The notes beneath the pieces were generated by a model. The model did no database searches. It was given only the letters and a program-made list of their open reading frames with translations, and had not been told where the DNA came from. A stretch of 64,000 nucleotides of DNA from Ruminococcus sp. HUN007. Lineage in GTDB: Bacteria; Bacillota; Clostridia; Oscillospirales; Ruminococcaceae. Position 1 is the first letter of the stretch. The number at the start of each line of letters is the position of its first letter. This document shows, in pieces, positions 17,830 through 27,486 of this stretch. The position numbers and the translations under genes are program-made. The stretch covers positions 186,001 through 250,000 of the forward strand of contig NZ_JOOA01000002.1 of NCBI RefSeq assembly GCF_000712055.1. Reading direction: 5' to 3'.

Positions 17830-20082
17830 ATGGATCTACAGAAAATCGCAGACAGCTTTTATGAGGCTACCTGCATAATATCAGTACAGAAAAAAGGCGA
17901 TGACGGATACGGGGAGATTCGTCTTGTCGCAGCAAATGAAAAATACATTATTCCTCTTGAACAGCCGCTTGGTGATCTTTCAGAGGTTCCCGGAATTCCG
18001 GATATTTTTCAGCATGAAAAAAAATACATTCCGAACTCACTTTATGAAAACTATCTGCCGAAAGATCTGAACTTCGAAGACATATGCTTCAGAGCCGCTG
18101 TAAAAAAACTTTCGGTACACACATTTTTCAATCTGAACGATCTGAATATGTGGTTTGAGATCTTCTGCGTGCCGGTAAACTATGAAAAAGATGATCTCTG
18201 CTACTGTGCCTATACTGCTATCCCAGGCAATGCATACAACGTAGGCATGAGTTCAGGCAAAAACAGCACCACATCGGAAGACGTTATAAAAACCTGTATA
18301 AAACTGAACAGCACCGATGATTTTGAAAAAACGATGCAGAGCATAATTCATGACATACGTCTTATCTGCCGTGCAGAAGTATGTTCCATCATGCTCACAG
18401 ATATTGAAAAAGATACTTTTTCAATTATTGCTACTGACCGTGCTGAACACACATATATAAGACCTTTTGCACAGCGCAGTGATTATTCAGTGGTTGCAAG
18501 GACCTGGGCAGATATGATAACCGGAAGAGACTGCCTGATCGTAAAGGAAGAAAAAGACTGGATCTATCTGCAGAAAATCAATCAGATATGGTACGAAGAC
18601 CTCAGAAAAGCAAACGTCAACAGCATTGTTTTTCTTCCGCTCCGGTATGCCGGTGAAATACTCGGTTACATCTGGGCTACAAATTTTGAAACTGCTGATA
18701 CTATACGCATCAAGGAAACTCTTGAGCTGACCACATTCTTTATTTCTTCGAAGCTTTCAAGTCATAAAATGCTCGAACATCTTAAAAAGATAAGCTATAC
18801 CGACCGGCTTACCAGTATTCCTAACCGGTTTGCCTGCACGGACGTCATCAGTTATCATATCAGAACACGCACTGCTTTTTCCGTTGTATCAGCCGATATA
18901 AACGGTTTCAAGAGCATAAACGACAGTATGGGATTTGAAGCTGGAAATTACGTGCTCAAAGAAATTGCATCAAGATGGACAAAGATCGCTAAGGAAAACA
19001 CGTCCGGCACTCAGAACCTTATCGCACGTATGGGCGGTGATGAATTTGCAATCGTGATCAAAGGAGATTATTCAGAAGAAGAGATAATGCGGATAATTTC
19101 ACAGTACGAAGAAGCATTAAACAAACGTGTTAATATTGACGGACAGGATATTTTCGTTACCGCAAGTTTCGGTTACTCTTCCTATCCGGAAGATGCAAAC
19201 ACATCTGACAGCCTTATTTCCGAAGCCAGCGCTGCAATGCGTGAAGTAAAAAGGCTGAACAGCAGCAATCACATCCTGCATTTCACATCTGACATGCTTC
19301 GTCCAAAGCGTTCACTCATTATTGAAAACAAACTCAGAACAGCACTTGAAAATGACGGCGTTTTCTTTCATCTTCAGCCTCAGTTTGATATGGAACACAA
19401 ACTGTACGGGTTTGAAGCGCTCGCACGTATGAAGGACGAAAACGGCGATTTTATCAGCCCGGGTGAATTCATACCTGTTGCTGAAAAAGTCGGACTTGTT
19501 GACAAGGTCGATACGGTCGTATTCAGGAAAGCTGCACTTTTTGTAGGCAGTATTATAAAGAATACAGCTTCAGAAATAGTTCTCAGCGTCAATGTATCAG
19601 TACGTCACCTGATGAAAAAGGATTTTCCGGAAGAAGTACAGAATATTCTGCGTGAAAGCGGAATGCCTGCAAGCTCACTTGAACTGGAAATCACCGAGTC
19701 AATTATGATAGAATCAGCTGATAAAGCCCTTAAATGCATAGATGAGCTTCGCAAAATGGGTATAAACATAGCAATTGATGATTTTGGTACCGGATATTCT
19801 TCTCTGAGTTACTTGAATAAATTCCCTGCCAATCTGCTTAAAATAGACAAATCATTTATTGACAAGATGAATGAGAGCGATTTTTCAAAGCAGTATGTGG
19901 CAGCGATAATATCTATCGGTCACATTATGGGCTTTAAGGTCATTTCCGAAGGTGTTGAGGAAGATACTCAGCTTGAGACCCTGAAGGATATAGGATGTGA
20001 CCTTATTCAGGGATATATATGGGGAAAACCGATGCCGGCAGAACAGGCTGAAAAGCTTATTACTGACACCGAAGCGGATTAA
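17830..20082 (+). CDS. Bifunctional cyclic-di-GMP regulator, GAF-GGDEF-EAL
   Basis: 750 residues, no membrane segment, so a soluble sensor. Residues 1-140 are an uncharacterised sensor region. A GAF-like domain spans about 155-310. The GGDEF domain (about 325-480) has the intact active-site motif in RMGGDEFAIV and substrate-binding NRFA and DINGFKSIND, so diguanylate cyclase activity is expected. The EAL domain (about 490-745) keeps FEALARM, NVSVRHL, ELEITES, IDDFGTGYSSLSYL and EGVEE, all needed for phosphodiesterase activity. With both active sites intact the output probably depends on the GAF signal. It is monocistronic, with its own promoter. Confidence 0.94.
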   Translation: MDLQKIADSFYEATCIISVQKKGDDGYGEIRLVAANEKYIIPLEQPLGDLSEVPGIPDIFQHEKKYIPNSLYENYLPKDLNFEDICFRAAVKKLSVHTFFNLNDLNMWFEIFCVPVNYEKDDLCYCAYTAIPGNAYNVGMSSGKNSTTSEDVIKTCIKLNSTDDFEKTMQSIIHDIRLICRAEVCSIMLTDIEKDTFSIIATDRAEHTYIRPFAQRSDYSVVARTWADMITGRDCLIVKEEKDWIYLQKINQIWYEDLRKANVNSIVFLPLRYAGEILGYIWATNFETADTIRIKETLELTTFFISSKLSSHKMLEHLKKISYTDRLTSIPNRFACTDVISYHIRTRTAFSVVSADINGFKSINDSMGFEAGNYVLKEIASRWTKIAKENTSGTQNLIARMGGDEFAIVIKGDYSEEEIMRIISQYEEALNKRVNIDGQDIFVTASFGYSSYPEDANTSDSLISEASAAMREVKRLNSSNHILHFTSDMLRPKRSLIIENKLRTALENDGVFFHLQPQFDMEHKLYGFEALARMKDENGDFISPGEFIPVAEKVGLVDKVDTVVFRKAALFVGSIIKNTASEIVLSVNVSVRHLMKKDFPEEVQNILRESGMPASSLELEITESIMIESADKALKCIDELRKMGINIAIDDFGTGYSSLSYLNKFPANLLKIDKSFIDKMNESDFSKQYVAAIISIGHIMGFKVISEGVEEDTQLETLKDIGCDLIQGYIWGKPMPAEQAEKLITDTEAD

Positions 20083-20205
20083 GGGGTGAGAATCATCGAG
20101 CAGGATCGATGCGCTGACACATGTATTTAACCGAAATGCCCTTAACTCAAGACTTGATGCTTTCAGCACAGGTACTTTGTTTAATCATTTTCTAAGCGGA
20201 TGACT

Positions 20206-20384
20206 GCAAAGGGACAACCTTATAAAGGGGAAGAACGACAAAATTCGCAGTAAAAGCCGGCATTTCTTCCCCTTCCTTCGGTTTTCCCTCTGCACTCCCT
20301 TTCCCAACACCTTCCCCATCATTGCCGGCTTTTGCTTTTTATTATAGCTCGGAGGTTTGCGGGCTTAAGGCTTGGTTTATGCGT
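20206..20384. ncRNA. Structured intergenic element, copy 1 (possible RNA or composite terminator)
   Basis: The 306-base convergent gap 20083-20388 holds this element. 20252-20384 is closely related to 25342-25474 in the opposite orientation; shared blocks include TCCCTCTGCAC, CCCTTTCC, GGCTTTTGCTTTTTATTATA and GGGCTTAAGGC. An outer stem pairs AAAAGCCGGCA with TGCCGGCTTTT. A segment at 20206-20244 (GCAAAGGGACAACC, GGGGAAGAA) is a diverged inverted copy of the element core and can pair with it. It could be a terminator for the GGDEF-EAL gene, an RNA, or a mobile repeat. Confidence 0.5.
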
Positions 20385-20388
20385 AATA

Positions 20389-20787
20389 TTACAGTTTACG
20401 TCTGATAATATCGATTAATTCTCTGTCCGCCGGCAGCCAGTCAACTGAATCAAGCGTATCGGCAGTTAGCCATTTTGCGTCTTCTGCTTCTTTCAGAACA
20501 AGATCACCTTGTTTTACAACAGCGTAGAAGCAGTCCATGGACAGGTGGAAATTCGGATAATCATATTCTACTGTATGGAACATTTCCAGAGGAATGATCT
20601 CAGTATCAAGTTCTTCTTTTATTTCACGGACAATAGCATCTTCCGGTGATTCATTCTGTTCTATCTTTCCGCCTGGAAACTCCCATCCGCCTTTGTATTC
20701 GCCGTATCCGCGGGCTGTCGCAAAGATCTGGGACGGTTTGTCCGATGAATCAAGTATTACTGCTGCTACTACTCTTATTGTTTTCAT
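20389..20787 (-). CDS. NUDIX hydrolase, MutT-like (deoxy)nucleoside triphosphate pyrophosphohydrolase
   Basis: 132 residues with a complete NUDIX box, GGKIEQNESPEDAIVREIKE followed by EL, preceded by WEFPGGK as in MutT. The length and the RVVAAVI start match enzymes that hydrolyse oxidised dGTP or related nucleotides to monophosphates. It lies 12 bases downstream of the PLD-helicase gene on the same strand, so the two are very probably co-translated. That pairing suggests a joint role beyond simple housekeeping. Confidence 0.9.
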   Translation of the reverse strand: MKTIRVVAAVILDSSDKPSQIFATARGYGEYKGGWEFPGGKIEQNESPEDAIVREIKEELDTEIIPLEMFHTVEYDYPNFHLSMDCFYAVVKQGDLVLKEAEDAKWLTADTLDSVDWLPADRELIDIIRRKL

Positions 20788-20799
20788 TTAAACTAACTC

Positions 20800-23766
20800 C
20801 TATGTGTTTGCAATGTATTCATAAAGATCTTCCCTGACCGGAACATCAAGCAGCCATTCTATTTCGACGGCTGTTTTATCTGTACCAGGCATGATGAATT
20901 CCTCTGTCTTTCCGGTAGGTCTGACATATCCGAGATAATAAAACTCCTTTGAGATTTTATCATCTTTATTTTTTCTTACGAAGAGATGAACTGCGATTCC
21001 AAGTTCCTTTGATTTAATAAATTTCTGCACATCTTCCGATTCCAGAGTTCTTCCGGATTTTGAAACAGCGATAAGTGAACTGTTACTGGTAAAATGATCA
21101 CTGTAGTTGATAGTTGCTGAAATATCTTCGCTCTTGTCGTAGTTTATAAATATCGGAAATGTGTTTGTTGTCTTATCATATTTATATCCGCCGATATTGA
21201 GCGGCACTTCGCCTTTCTCCCAGTTAAGCAGACGGCATACATCTTCGTAAGTGTATTTCTGATAAAGTACAAGATCAGTATCCTTATATGAGTTTAAATA
21301 ATCTCTTTCATAACGGCTTATGCCGAAACCGATGAGTTCTTCAACTGTATTATAAAAATCCCTGTCAGACATCATATCAAGGAAACGAGCAGACGCTTTA
21401 TAGTCTGAGCCGCTTTCTTCAATAAATACGCAAACCTTGTACGTATCTTTTCCGCTTCCCGTCGCAAATTCATTGGTAAGGATCTTCGCTGTGCTGTTGC
21501 AGTTAAGTAAAGTCATTTCTTTTTTATATCGTACTTTGACCTCACTCTTAAGAGAATTGAAAAGGTTATCATGTTTTCCTTCAAGTATCAGTTTTAAAAG
21601 CAGAAGCTCATAAACACGCTTACCGGATGCCAGTTTCTTCGAAATAAATTCAAGAACCTTTTCTTTATCGCTGTCAAAGCGGATAGTGTATTCTTTTTCA
21701 TGCTTTACGAGAAACTTATAATATGAGCCGAGGGTATTTGAATCAAAGATCCTGCATACATCCATTTCACCGTAGGTATCAAAATCCATAAGCGATGGAA
21801 TACGACCAATCTTATTTTTCAGCGTAAGATAATTCTCTTTAATCATTCTGACATCGCTGAAATTCGCACTGTCAACAGATGAAAGGATCCTGTTACGGCT
21901 TATCTCATCAAAGTGGATTGTTGACGATCCGGTAATTGTTCGTCCGCCTTCAATCACGCCTCTACGCAGATTATCCTTGTTATATGTTCTGTCCCCATAA
22001 AGCGCAACCGGAATCAGAAAGTTCTTTGTATAGTTTCCGATGAAATCAAGTACGACAACAAATTCCTTGCCTTCGCATTTTCTTAAACCTCTGCCGAGCT
22101 GCTGAATGAAAACGATCGGCGACTGAGTAGGACGAAGCATAATTACCTGATTAACGGATCTTATATCAACACCTTCATTCAGAAGGTCAACTGAAAAGAT
22201 ATAGTCAAGCTGTGATTTTCCTGATTTAGTTGTTTCCGAATCCATTTCAAGACGCTCAAAGGCTTCAGTACGCTGTTCATCAGTTGAAGCACCGGTCAGA
22301 ACAAGTGTACGGTAGCCCCTTATATTCATTTTAGCAGAGAGTTCTTCAGATTCTTTTATTGTCCTGCAGAATATTATTCCCTTGACTCTGTCCCCGCTGT
22401 AGCCATAGTATTTTGCATTTGAAATGATATGACTAACTCGTTCCTCACTGGTAAGCAGGCTGAAATCTTCCGCATTCAGCTTTTCGTTCATACCGGTTTC
22501 ATCACTGATAAGATCAAGATCGCTGATACCGAAATAATGGAACGGACAAAGCAGGTCTTCTTCAAGAGCCTTCTGCAGTCTGATCTCATATGCTATCTGG
22601 TAATTGAAGATTTCATAAATATTCTTTCCGTCCCTGCTGTCATCATTCTTATCTGGAGTCGCAGTCATACCGAGCCAGAAAGCCGGCCTGAAATACTGAA
22701 ACACCTTGCAGAACATATCACTGCTGCTATGATGTGCCTCATCAATAACAATACAATCGAAATGATCCGGTTTAAACTTCTTCAGATTTTCTTCTTTACT
22801 CAAAGTCTGAACCGTAGCAAAGATAAGATCACTGTCAGTATCATGTTTACCGTTACCGATAAACCCCATTGTTTTCGTGTTCCCGAATACATTTTTGTAT
22901 GACTTCTCTGTCTGAACGGAAAGCTGAGTTCTGTGAGTTACAAACAGTATCTTATCAAATCCAAGCTCTCTAACTGCAAAAGCAGAGGCATATGTTTTAC
23001 CTGTACCTGTTGCAGAAATAAGAAGTGCTCTGTCTTCGCCGGATTCAATGATCTTTTTCAGATTAACAATGAAATTTGTCTGCATTGAATTCGGCTTTAA
23101 CTTATGCTGATCAAGTGAGATGACGTTATTATAATACGAAAGAGCTCTCTGATGCTTTATGATATCATACTGTATTTCATAAGTTTCGATAAAATCATTG
23201 TAATCAGATGTATGCTCTGAATTCCAGAAAGCTTCAAATTCATCAATGATCTGCTTTGCCATTTCTCCGTTTTCAGTAGAAATAAATCTTGTATTCCATT
23301 CGTGATTGGTGGTAAGCGCAGTTCTTGTCATATTAGAACTTCCGATGATTATACGGTACAGATCATCCTTGCGGAAAATATATCCCTTTGTATGAAAACC
23401 TTCACTCGCCTTCACATCGAACATTTTCAGCTGAATGTTTTTAAGTTCATGAAGTTTTTTCAGAGCAGCCGGTTCACTGAAGTTAAGATAGTTTGTAGTA
23501 AGAATACGTCCTTTAATACCTTTCCTCTCAAGTTCCTTCAATGTCATGAGAAGCGGAGTAATTCCACCTATAGTGATAAAAGCAACGCTTATACAGAAAC
23601 TGTCACAGTTCTTCAGTTCATCTTCAATCGTTGAAAGAACTTTCCTTCCGTTCCGATAATCGTTCGATACAAACTGCGGCCTGTAAGCAAGATTCGATAA
23701 ATTTGTACTGTCTATAAAAGCTGTAGTGAAACCGTTGTTCAGTTCCTTAATTATCCCGTTTTCCAA
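20800..23766 (-). CDS. PLD-like nuclease / superfamily 2 helicase with DUF3427 C-terminus
   Basis: 988 residues from a TTG start that has GGGGGA seven bases upstream. The N-terminal third (about 40-190) is a phospholipase D-like nuclease domain with FHTKGYIFRKD (HxK motif) and IIIGSSNMT. The helicase core (about 235-560) has Walker A SATGTGKT, Walker B DEAHH, GMTATP, and motif VI QQLGRGLRK. The C-terminal 400 residues match DUF3427. This architecture is widespread in bacteria and resembles restriction and other nucleic-acid defence enzymes. Members probably translocate on DNA or RNA and cleave it. A NUDIX gene follows directly. The domain calls are firm; the defence role is inferred. Confidence 0.92.
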   Translation of the reverse strand: MENGIIKELNNGFTTAFIDSTNLSNLAYRPQFVSNDYRNGRKVLSTIEDELKNCDSFCISVAFITIGGITPLLMTLKELERKGIKGRILTTNYLNFSEPAALKKLHELKNIQLKMFDVKASEGFHTKGYIFRKDDLYRIIIGSSNMTRTALTTNHEWNTRFISTENGEMAKQIIDEFEAFWNSEHTSDYNDFIETYEIQYDIIKHQRALSYYNNVISLDQHKLKPNSMQTNFIVNLKKIIESGEDRALLISATGTGKTYASAFAVRELGFDKILFVTHRTQLSVQTEKSYKNVFGNTKTMGFIGNGKHDTDSDLIFATVQTLSKEENLKKFKPDHFDCIVIDEAHHSSSDMFCKVFQYFRPAFWLGMTATPDKNDDSRDGKNIYEIFNYQIAYEIRLQKALEEDLLCPFHYFGISDLDLISDETGMNEKLNAEDFSLLTSEERVSHIISNAKYYGYSGDRVKGIIFCRTIKESEELSAKMNIRGYRTLVLTGASTDEQRTEAFERLEMDSETTKSGKSQLDYIFSVDLLNEGVDIRSVNQVIMLRPTQSPIVFIQQLGRGLRKCEGKEFVVVLDFIGNYTKNFLIPVALYGDRTYNKDNLRRGVIEGGRTITGSSTIHFDEISRNRILSSVDSANFSDVRMIKENYLTLKNKIGRIPSLMDFDTYGEMDVCRIFDSNTLGSYYKFLVKHEKEYTIRFDSDKEKVLEFISKKLASGKRVYELLLLKLILEGKHDNLFNSLKSEVKVRYKKEMTLLNCNSTAKILTNEFATGSGKDTYKVCVFIEESGSDYKASARFLDMMSDRDFYNTVEELIGFGISRYERDYLNSYKDTDLVLYQKYTYEDVCRLLNWEKGEVPLNIGGYKYDKTTNTFPIFINYDKSEDISATINYSDHFTSNSSLIAVSKSGRTLESEDVQKFIKSKELGIAVHLFVRKNKDDKISKEFYYLGYVRPTGKTEEFIMPGTDKTAVEIEWLLDVPVREDLYEYIANT

Positions 23767-23851
23767 ATTTCAATCCCCCGTCATTTATTATCATTCAACT
23801 TGTCTGTTCTTCTCATATGATACCTTTAAATCCATTTAATATTACTATTCT

Positions 23852-23880
23852 ATGATACTATGTTATGAGGTGAAAATCAA
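23852..23880 (-). promoter_or_regulatory. Probable promoter of the PLD-helicase/NUDIX pair
   Basis: On the minus strand TTGATT, 17 bases, TATCAT, about 90 bases before the start. Confidence 0.45.
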
Positions 23881-23969
23881 GTAATATATACATTATGGAG
23901 ACGATCTTTTTTAACTATAAAAAATTCTCCCTGAAAGCAGCATTTTCATACTGTCTCAGGGAAGAAAAT

Positions 23970-24020
23970 GTACGCCTTCGACGTGCTATTAAAATTGCTG
24001 CGATAGCAGCCTCCATTTGA
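23970..24020. repeat. REP-like intergenic repeat (ACGCCTTCGGCGT family)
   Basis: Contains ACGCCTTCGACGT and the second palindrome GCTGCGATAGCAGC, in the same order as the copy at 25475-25555. Confidence 0.7.
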
Positions 24021-24055
24021 ACACAATCAATTGAAATATGGCGATTTTTTATTAT

Positions 24056-25235
24056 TTACTTCTTCATATTAGTGATCTCAGCAGTTCCGTTTACAAGATC
24101 CAGCTTAAATTCCGTATCGAACAGCTTCGTCAGATCATCAGTGGTAAGTTCAAAACCATACGAAGTAGTACTGATCTCAATCTTCCCGCGAAGATCTGTT
24201 TTCACACCGTTGCGCTCAGCGAAACATCCGCTTTCAGAAAAAACGGAATACTACCTTCTCATCTCCCCTGGCAAGCGTGTAGCTTTTGCTGTCAGCGGCA
24301 TATGGTTTAAAGCCTGTACACTCTGCAAATGAAGCAAGCCACGGAAAATCAAGTATTTCGTTTTGCTGAACATTACACCAGTCTGAAACAGTATACAGAT
24401 TTTCACCAGTTTCAATCGGAAGGTCCTGACCTGTGTTCCTTGCACGCGAAAGATCATATTTCCTGTTCAGCAGCATGACTTCAAGTCTGCCTGGTCCATA
24501 CTTCGCCAGTATCTCATCAGGCAGAACAACATGTATATAACCGTGGCGAACGTCGTCAACATATTTCCACTCAGCGTTATATATCTCACGTTCCTCGTCA
24601 TAATCTACCTTTTCCGTACCGTCGGAAAAATTAAACAATGAGGAAGACGTGATCGACTTCTCATTATCTCCGTCCAGAAAGGTAACCATGACAACGGGGC
24701 GATCGAACTTCAATTCGTAATCATCATCAATATCGGACAACGCAGGTATATTGTTCGAACTGTCTTCAACCAGTGCACAGGCAGCCTCTACTGCCGTATG
24801 AATCTCATCAAAACTGCGGGCGTTGATTTTCGTCCCTCCTCCGTAATCCACATGGATAAGATTCCGCTCATCTATTGCGGAGTTCAATTCCGGGTGGTCA
24901 TGTACCCATTCAAGAAGGTAATCGCAAGCATATTCGTAGTAGAAGCTTCCGAAGTAACCGTGCTGCTTCTTATGACGCGTCACCGTAAATTCCGTACCGT
25001 CAGCGCATTTCATGCTGTACAGTATTGGCAAAGTTTCACCATTCTGCTGTTCCTGTTCGGTGATCTCTACCTTATATCCAAGCTTTTTTGACAGCACATT
25101 AACAAGCTCTTTGTCTGAAAGCATCTTGCCTTCTGAACATCCTGTAAGTGCAAAAGCCGCCATCGCCGCAAGTACAAGTGCCGACATGCGGAATAATTTT
25201 TTCATTCTGAAACAGTGTGGTTTTATCATTATCAC
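24056..25235 (-). pseudogene. Lipoprotein of unknown function, frameshifted near its end
   Basis: The open frame from GTG at 25235 stops at 24234, but the family reading continues in the next frame for a further 58 residues to TAA at 24056-24058 (CFAERNGVKTDLRGKIEIST, then LTTDDLTKLFDTEF). Removing one base from the A6 run 24238-24243 joins the frames into about 392 residues. The N-terminus has a lipobox, LTGC. The rest is a mixed alpha/beta protein with no motif that I recognise. The ribosome binding site is AGGGGG. The intact downstream frame suggests a very recent mutation or a sequence error; as written the protein ends 333 residues in. Confidence 0.78.
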
Positions 25236-25341
25236 TGTGTCCCCCTTATTTTGTCTTTCATAAGATTATAGCATATATCAATGGATAATTCAATACAACA
25301 TGATTTAATCCCGTTTTCAATCAGAGTTTTTCCTTATACAT

Positions 25342-25474
25342 AACGCCTCCACCCTGCCTTAAGCCCACCAACCTCCGCACTATAATAAAAAAGCAAAAGC
25401 CGCAATGTGGGGGAAGTTCAAGGAAAGGGTGTGCAGAGGGAGAACCTTAAGGATGGGGAGAAATGCAGCTTTTT
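25342..25474 (-). ncRNA. Structured intergenic element, copy 2
   Basis: The reverse complement aligns along its whole length with 20252-20384, sharing TCCCTCTGCAC, CCCTTTCC, GCGGCTTTTGCTTTTTTATT and GGGCTTAAGGC. An outer stem pairs AAGCTGCA with TTGCGGCTT. It lies in the gene-free stretch 25236-25599 together with a REP-like repeat and a terminator. Confidence 0.5.
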
Positions 25475-25555
25475 CAATTGCGCCGACAGGCGCAACCATT
25501 TAATCGGAACGCCTTCGGCGTGCTATTATAATTGCTGCGGTAGCAGCCACCATTA
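25475..25555. repeat. REP-like composite repeat, longest copy
   Basis: Three palindromes in order: TGCGCCGACAGGCGCA, ACGCCTTCGGCGT and GCTGCGGTAGCAGC, joined by AACCATTTAATCGGA and GCTATTATAATT. Confidence 0.75.
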
Positions 25556-25560
25556 GTAAA

Positions 25561-25600
25561 GAAAAAGACACAGGAGCTCAAAATGTTCCTGTGTCTTTTT
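25561..25600. terminator. Terminator after the methyltransferase gene
   Basis: Arms GAAAAAGACACAGGA and TCCTGTGTCTTTTTC form a 15-base-pair hairpin with T/A runs on both sides, directly at the stop codon of the restored frame. Confidence 0.88.
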
Positions 25601-26521
25601 CATTCGAATTCAAGCTGCATAAACGCGGGTTTCGGCTCCGGATAATCCTTGGCTTTTTCCATTACCAGATTGGTAACTGCCTTTTTCGCTACTTTCCGGG
25701 GATCGGAATCTTTGTTTATCCATTCGTTCAGATCATCTTTTGCGAGTAAGCTCAGCAATAGATACATAGTGGAGAACATCAAACTGTTCCGGTGCATTTT
25801 CCATAAGGAACTTTGTGTGATCTTCTTCCCAGAGTTTAATCGTCTTTTCATCCATCGAAGCGCCGACGCCTCTGCATGCGCGCATTCTGCCATGCCAGCT
25901 TTCACGTGTAAAAGGTACATTTACATCAAATTCTTCCTGAAGAGTAATGTCAAAGAATTCAAGGTACTCATCCGGTACCCAGACGTGCTTTCTGGTATCA
26001 CCGTGACCGGACCAGTCCGGATTGTACTTAAGGATAATCTCCTCGCTGCCTCCTGCGATCTTATCTTCATACGGCAGCCAGCCCATGTAAAGGATAAGGA
26101 ACTTTCCGCCCGGCTTAAGTATCTTAGCAAATTTCGGTGCAGTTACCTTATGGTCAGGATACCAGATGCACTGACACGCCGTTATTACATCAAATGTATT
26201 CTCGGGGTAGTCGATCTCCTCAGCCGGGCACGTATACAGTTCAATGTCCATTCCCTGTTCTCTGCACAGCTCTTTAGCAGATTCGATCTGGTTTTCTGAG
26301 ATATCGGTACCGATCCACTTTGCACCGTGTGAATACAGTGCGCGGGGCACATTCGCGGTTCCTGTTCCTATGTCGAGTACAGTCTGTCCGGAAACGCACA
26401 CGCCAAGTGAAAGGATCTTGTCATAGAACTCCTTAGGATAGATGTCCCTGAACTTCGCATAATCCTTAGACGTTTTGCCCCAGTCAAATGAATTACCGTT
26501 ATCAATGTCCTGATTCTTCAT
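25600..26521 (-). pseudogene. Class I SAM-dependent methyltransferase, C-terminus displaced by a frameshift
   Basis: The start chosen is ATG 26521, eight bases after GAGGTG; an upstream in-frame ATG at 26590 lacks a site. Motif I is VLDIGTGTANVP, followed by GTDISENQI, DVITACQCIWY and KPGGKFLILY, typical of small-molecule methyltransferases. As written the frame ends at 25733 after HYVSIAELTRKR. Dropping one base from the T4 run 25738-25741 (+ strand) extends it in frame by about 46 residues to TGA at 25600, ending in KPAFMQLEFE exactly at the terminator. The enzyme may still be functional because the Rossmann core is complete. The substrate is unknown. Confidence 0.8.
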
Positions 26522-26608
26522 AATTGCTTTCACCTCATTTTGTTTTACTGAAACTGTCGTAAATGCAATTTTGCATATGTGTAGTTTCATTTTTATAATT
26601 TATCTTTA

Positions 26609-26935
26609 TTAATTCAATCTTCTGAAATATGAGCTTAATTCGATATAATTATCTTCATCATCTAAATGTCTGCACTTAGAAACTATTGAATCAATCTCTT
26701 TTGCAATAAGATTTTCATCAAATTCTTTTACAATTATCCAACCTCTGTTTAACATAACCGAATTGCCTGTTTCGTTCTCAAAATTAGTATATAATCGTTT
26801 TATGCTAATAACATTAAATTCAAAAACGTCGTAAACAAAATCTTCATCCTCTGGTCCTATATAGATTTCACCAGAAATTATAAAGTCATCATAATCAAAG
26901 TCTTTATCAAAATAATTAATAGTCTTAACTTCCAT
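26609..26935 (-). CDS. Imm8-like polymorphic-toxin immunity protein
   Basis: 108 residues, acidic, small and cytosolic. The pattern ISGEIYIGPEDEDFVYDVFE, FNVISIKRLYTNF, RGWIIVKEFDENLIAKEI and ELSSYFRRLN matches the Imm8 family, whose members neutralise secreted nuclease or deaminase toxins. The gene is AT-rich compared with its neighbours. It overlaps nothing but abuts the next small gene without a gap, so the two are co-translated. No toxin gene is present in the window, so it is an orphan immunity gene, probably acquired by transfer. Confidence 0.7.
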   Translation of the reverse strand: MEVKTINYFDKDFDYDDFIISGEIYIGPEDEDFVYDVFEFNVISIKRLYTNFENETGNSVMLNRGWIIVKEFDENLIAKEIDSIVSKCRHLDDEDNYIELSSYFRRLN

Positions 26936-27283
26936 TTAGTACGCCTCAATTTTTGGATGATTGTTGCTTTCAAAGAAGACTTCATAATCATCAGTTTTAA
27001 TACAATACAAAATTCTATCATCACGTTCTTCAAAACTTAATCCAATAAGAGTCTGCTGAATATTATCAAGTTTATTGTCTGTCATATTCTTTGGATCATC
27101 CAGATTAATAGAAAAATTATTGAAGTTTAAGACTTCGAATTTTGTTCTGTTTCCAGTATTAATATCTCGAAATATGATAATGACAGAATTGAAATTTGTC
27201 TTTATATTTTCTACGAATTGTATTGAGTTATTTATAATTTGTTTTTCATATGAATAATCATGTTTCATCTGAATAGCAATCAT
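26936..27283 (-). CDS. Small hypothetical protein paired with the Imm8-like gene
   Basis: 115 residues (110 if translation begins at the second ATG, 27268). AAAGGAG lies just before the first ATG with unusually short spacing. It is very AT-rich and acidic, with alternating beta strands (VIIIFRDINTG, KFEVLNFNNFSINL, RILYCIKTDDYEVFFES), the composition typical of immunity proteins. No family recognised. It lies directly before the Imm8-like gene, so it is probably another immunity protein. Confidence 0.65.
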   Translation of the reverse strand: MIAIQMKHDYSYEKQIINNSIQFVENIKTNFNSVIIIFRDINTGNRTKFEVLNFNNFSINLDDPKNMTDNKLDNIQQTLIGLSFEERDDRILYCIKTDDYEVFFESNNHPKIEAY

Positions 27284-27378
27284 TACTCCTTTTGAAATTT
27301 TAAATATGTTTTATTATTACATTTTCATACTCATAAGTATAATAGTTTTTTTTGTTTAGAGTCAACTTTGGATTTAAT

Positions 27379-27439
27379 TAAAATTGTGCCGCAGGCACCA
27401 CCGTTTATCTAATCGTGATTTAGTAAATCGTGATTTGAT
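27379..27439. repeat. Truncated REP-like repeat followed by a 33-base double palindrome
   Basis: 27379-27404 carries the ATTGTGCCGCAGGCACCACC half of the REP-like family. 27407-27439 consists of two AATCGTGATT-type units arranged as an inverted repeat (arms ATCTAATCGTGATTTA and TAAATCGTGATTTGAT). The same 33-base unit occurs at 29952-29984. Confidence 0.7.
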
Positions 27440-27486
27440 ATTATTATACTGTATACCGACCGTTGAACATTATCCAGTTTTAAGTA

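Noticed and set aside
25600..25920. Separate small gene downstream of the methyltransferase
   Set aside because: Its first half is a shadow of the methyltransferase; its last 46 codons are better explained as the displaced C-terminus of that gene after a one-base frameshift.
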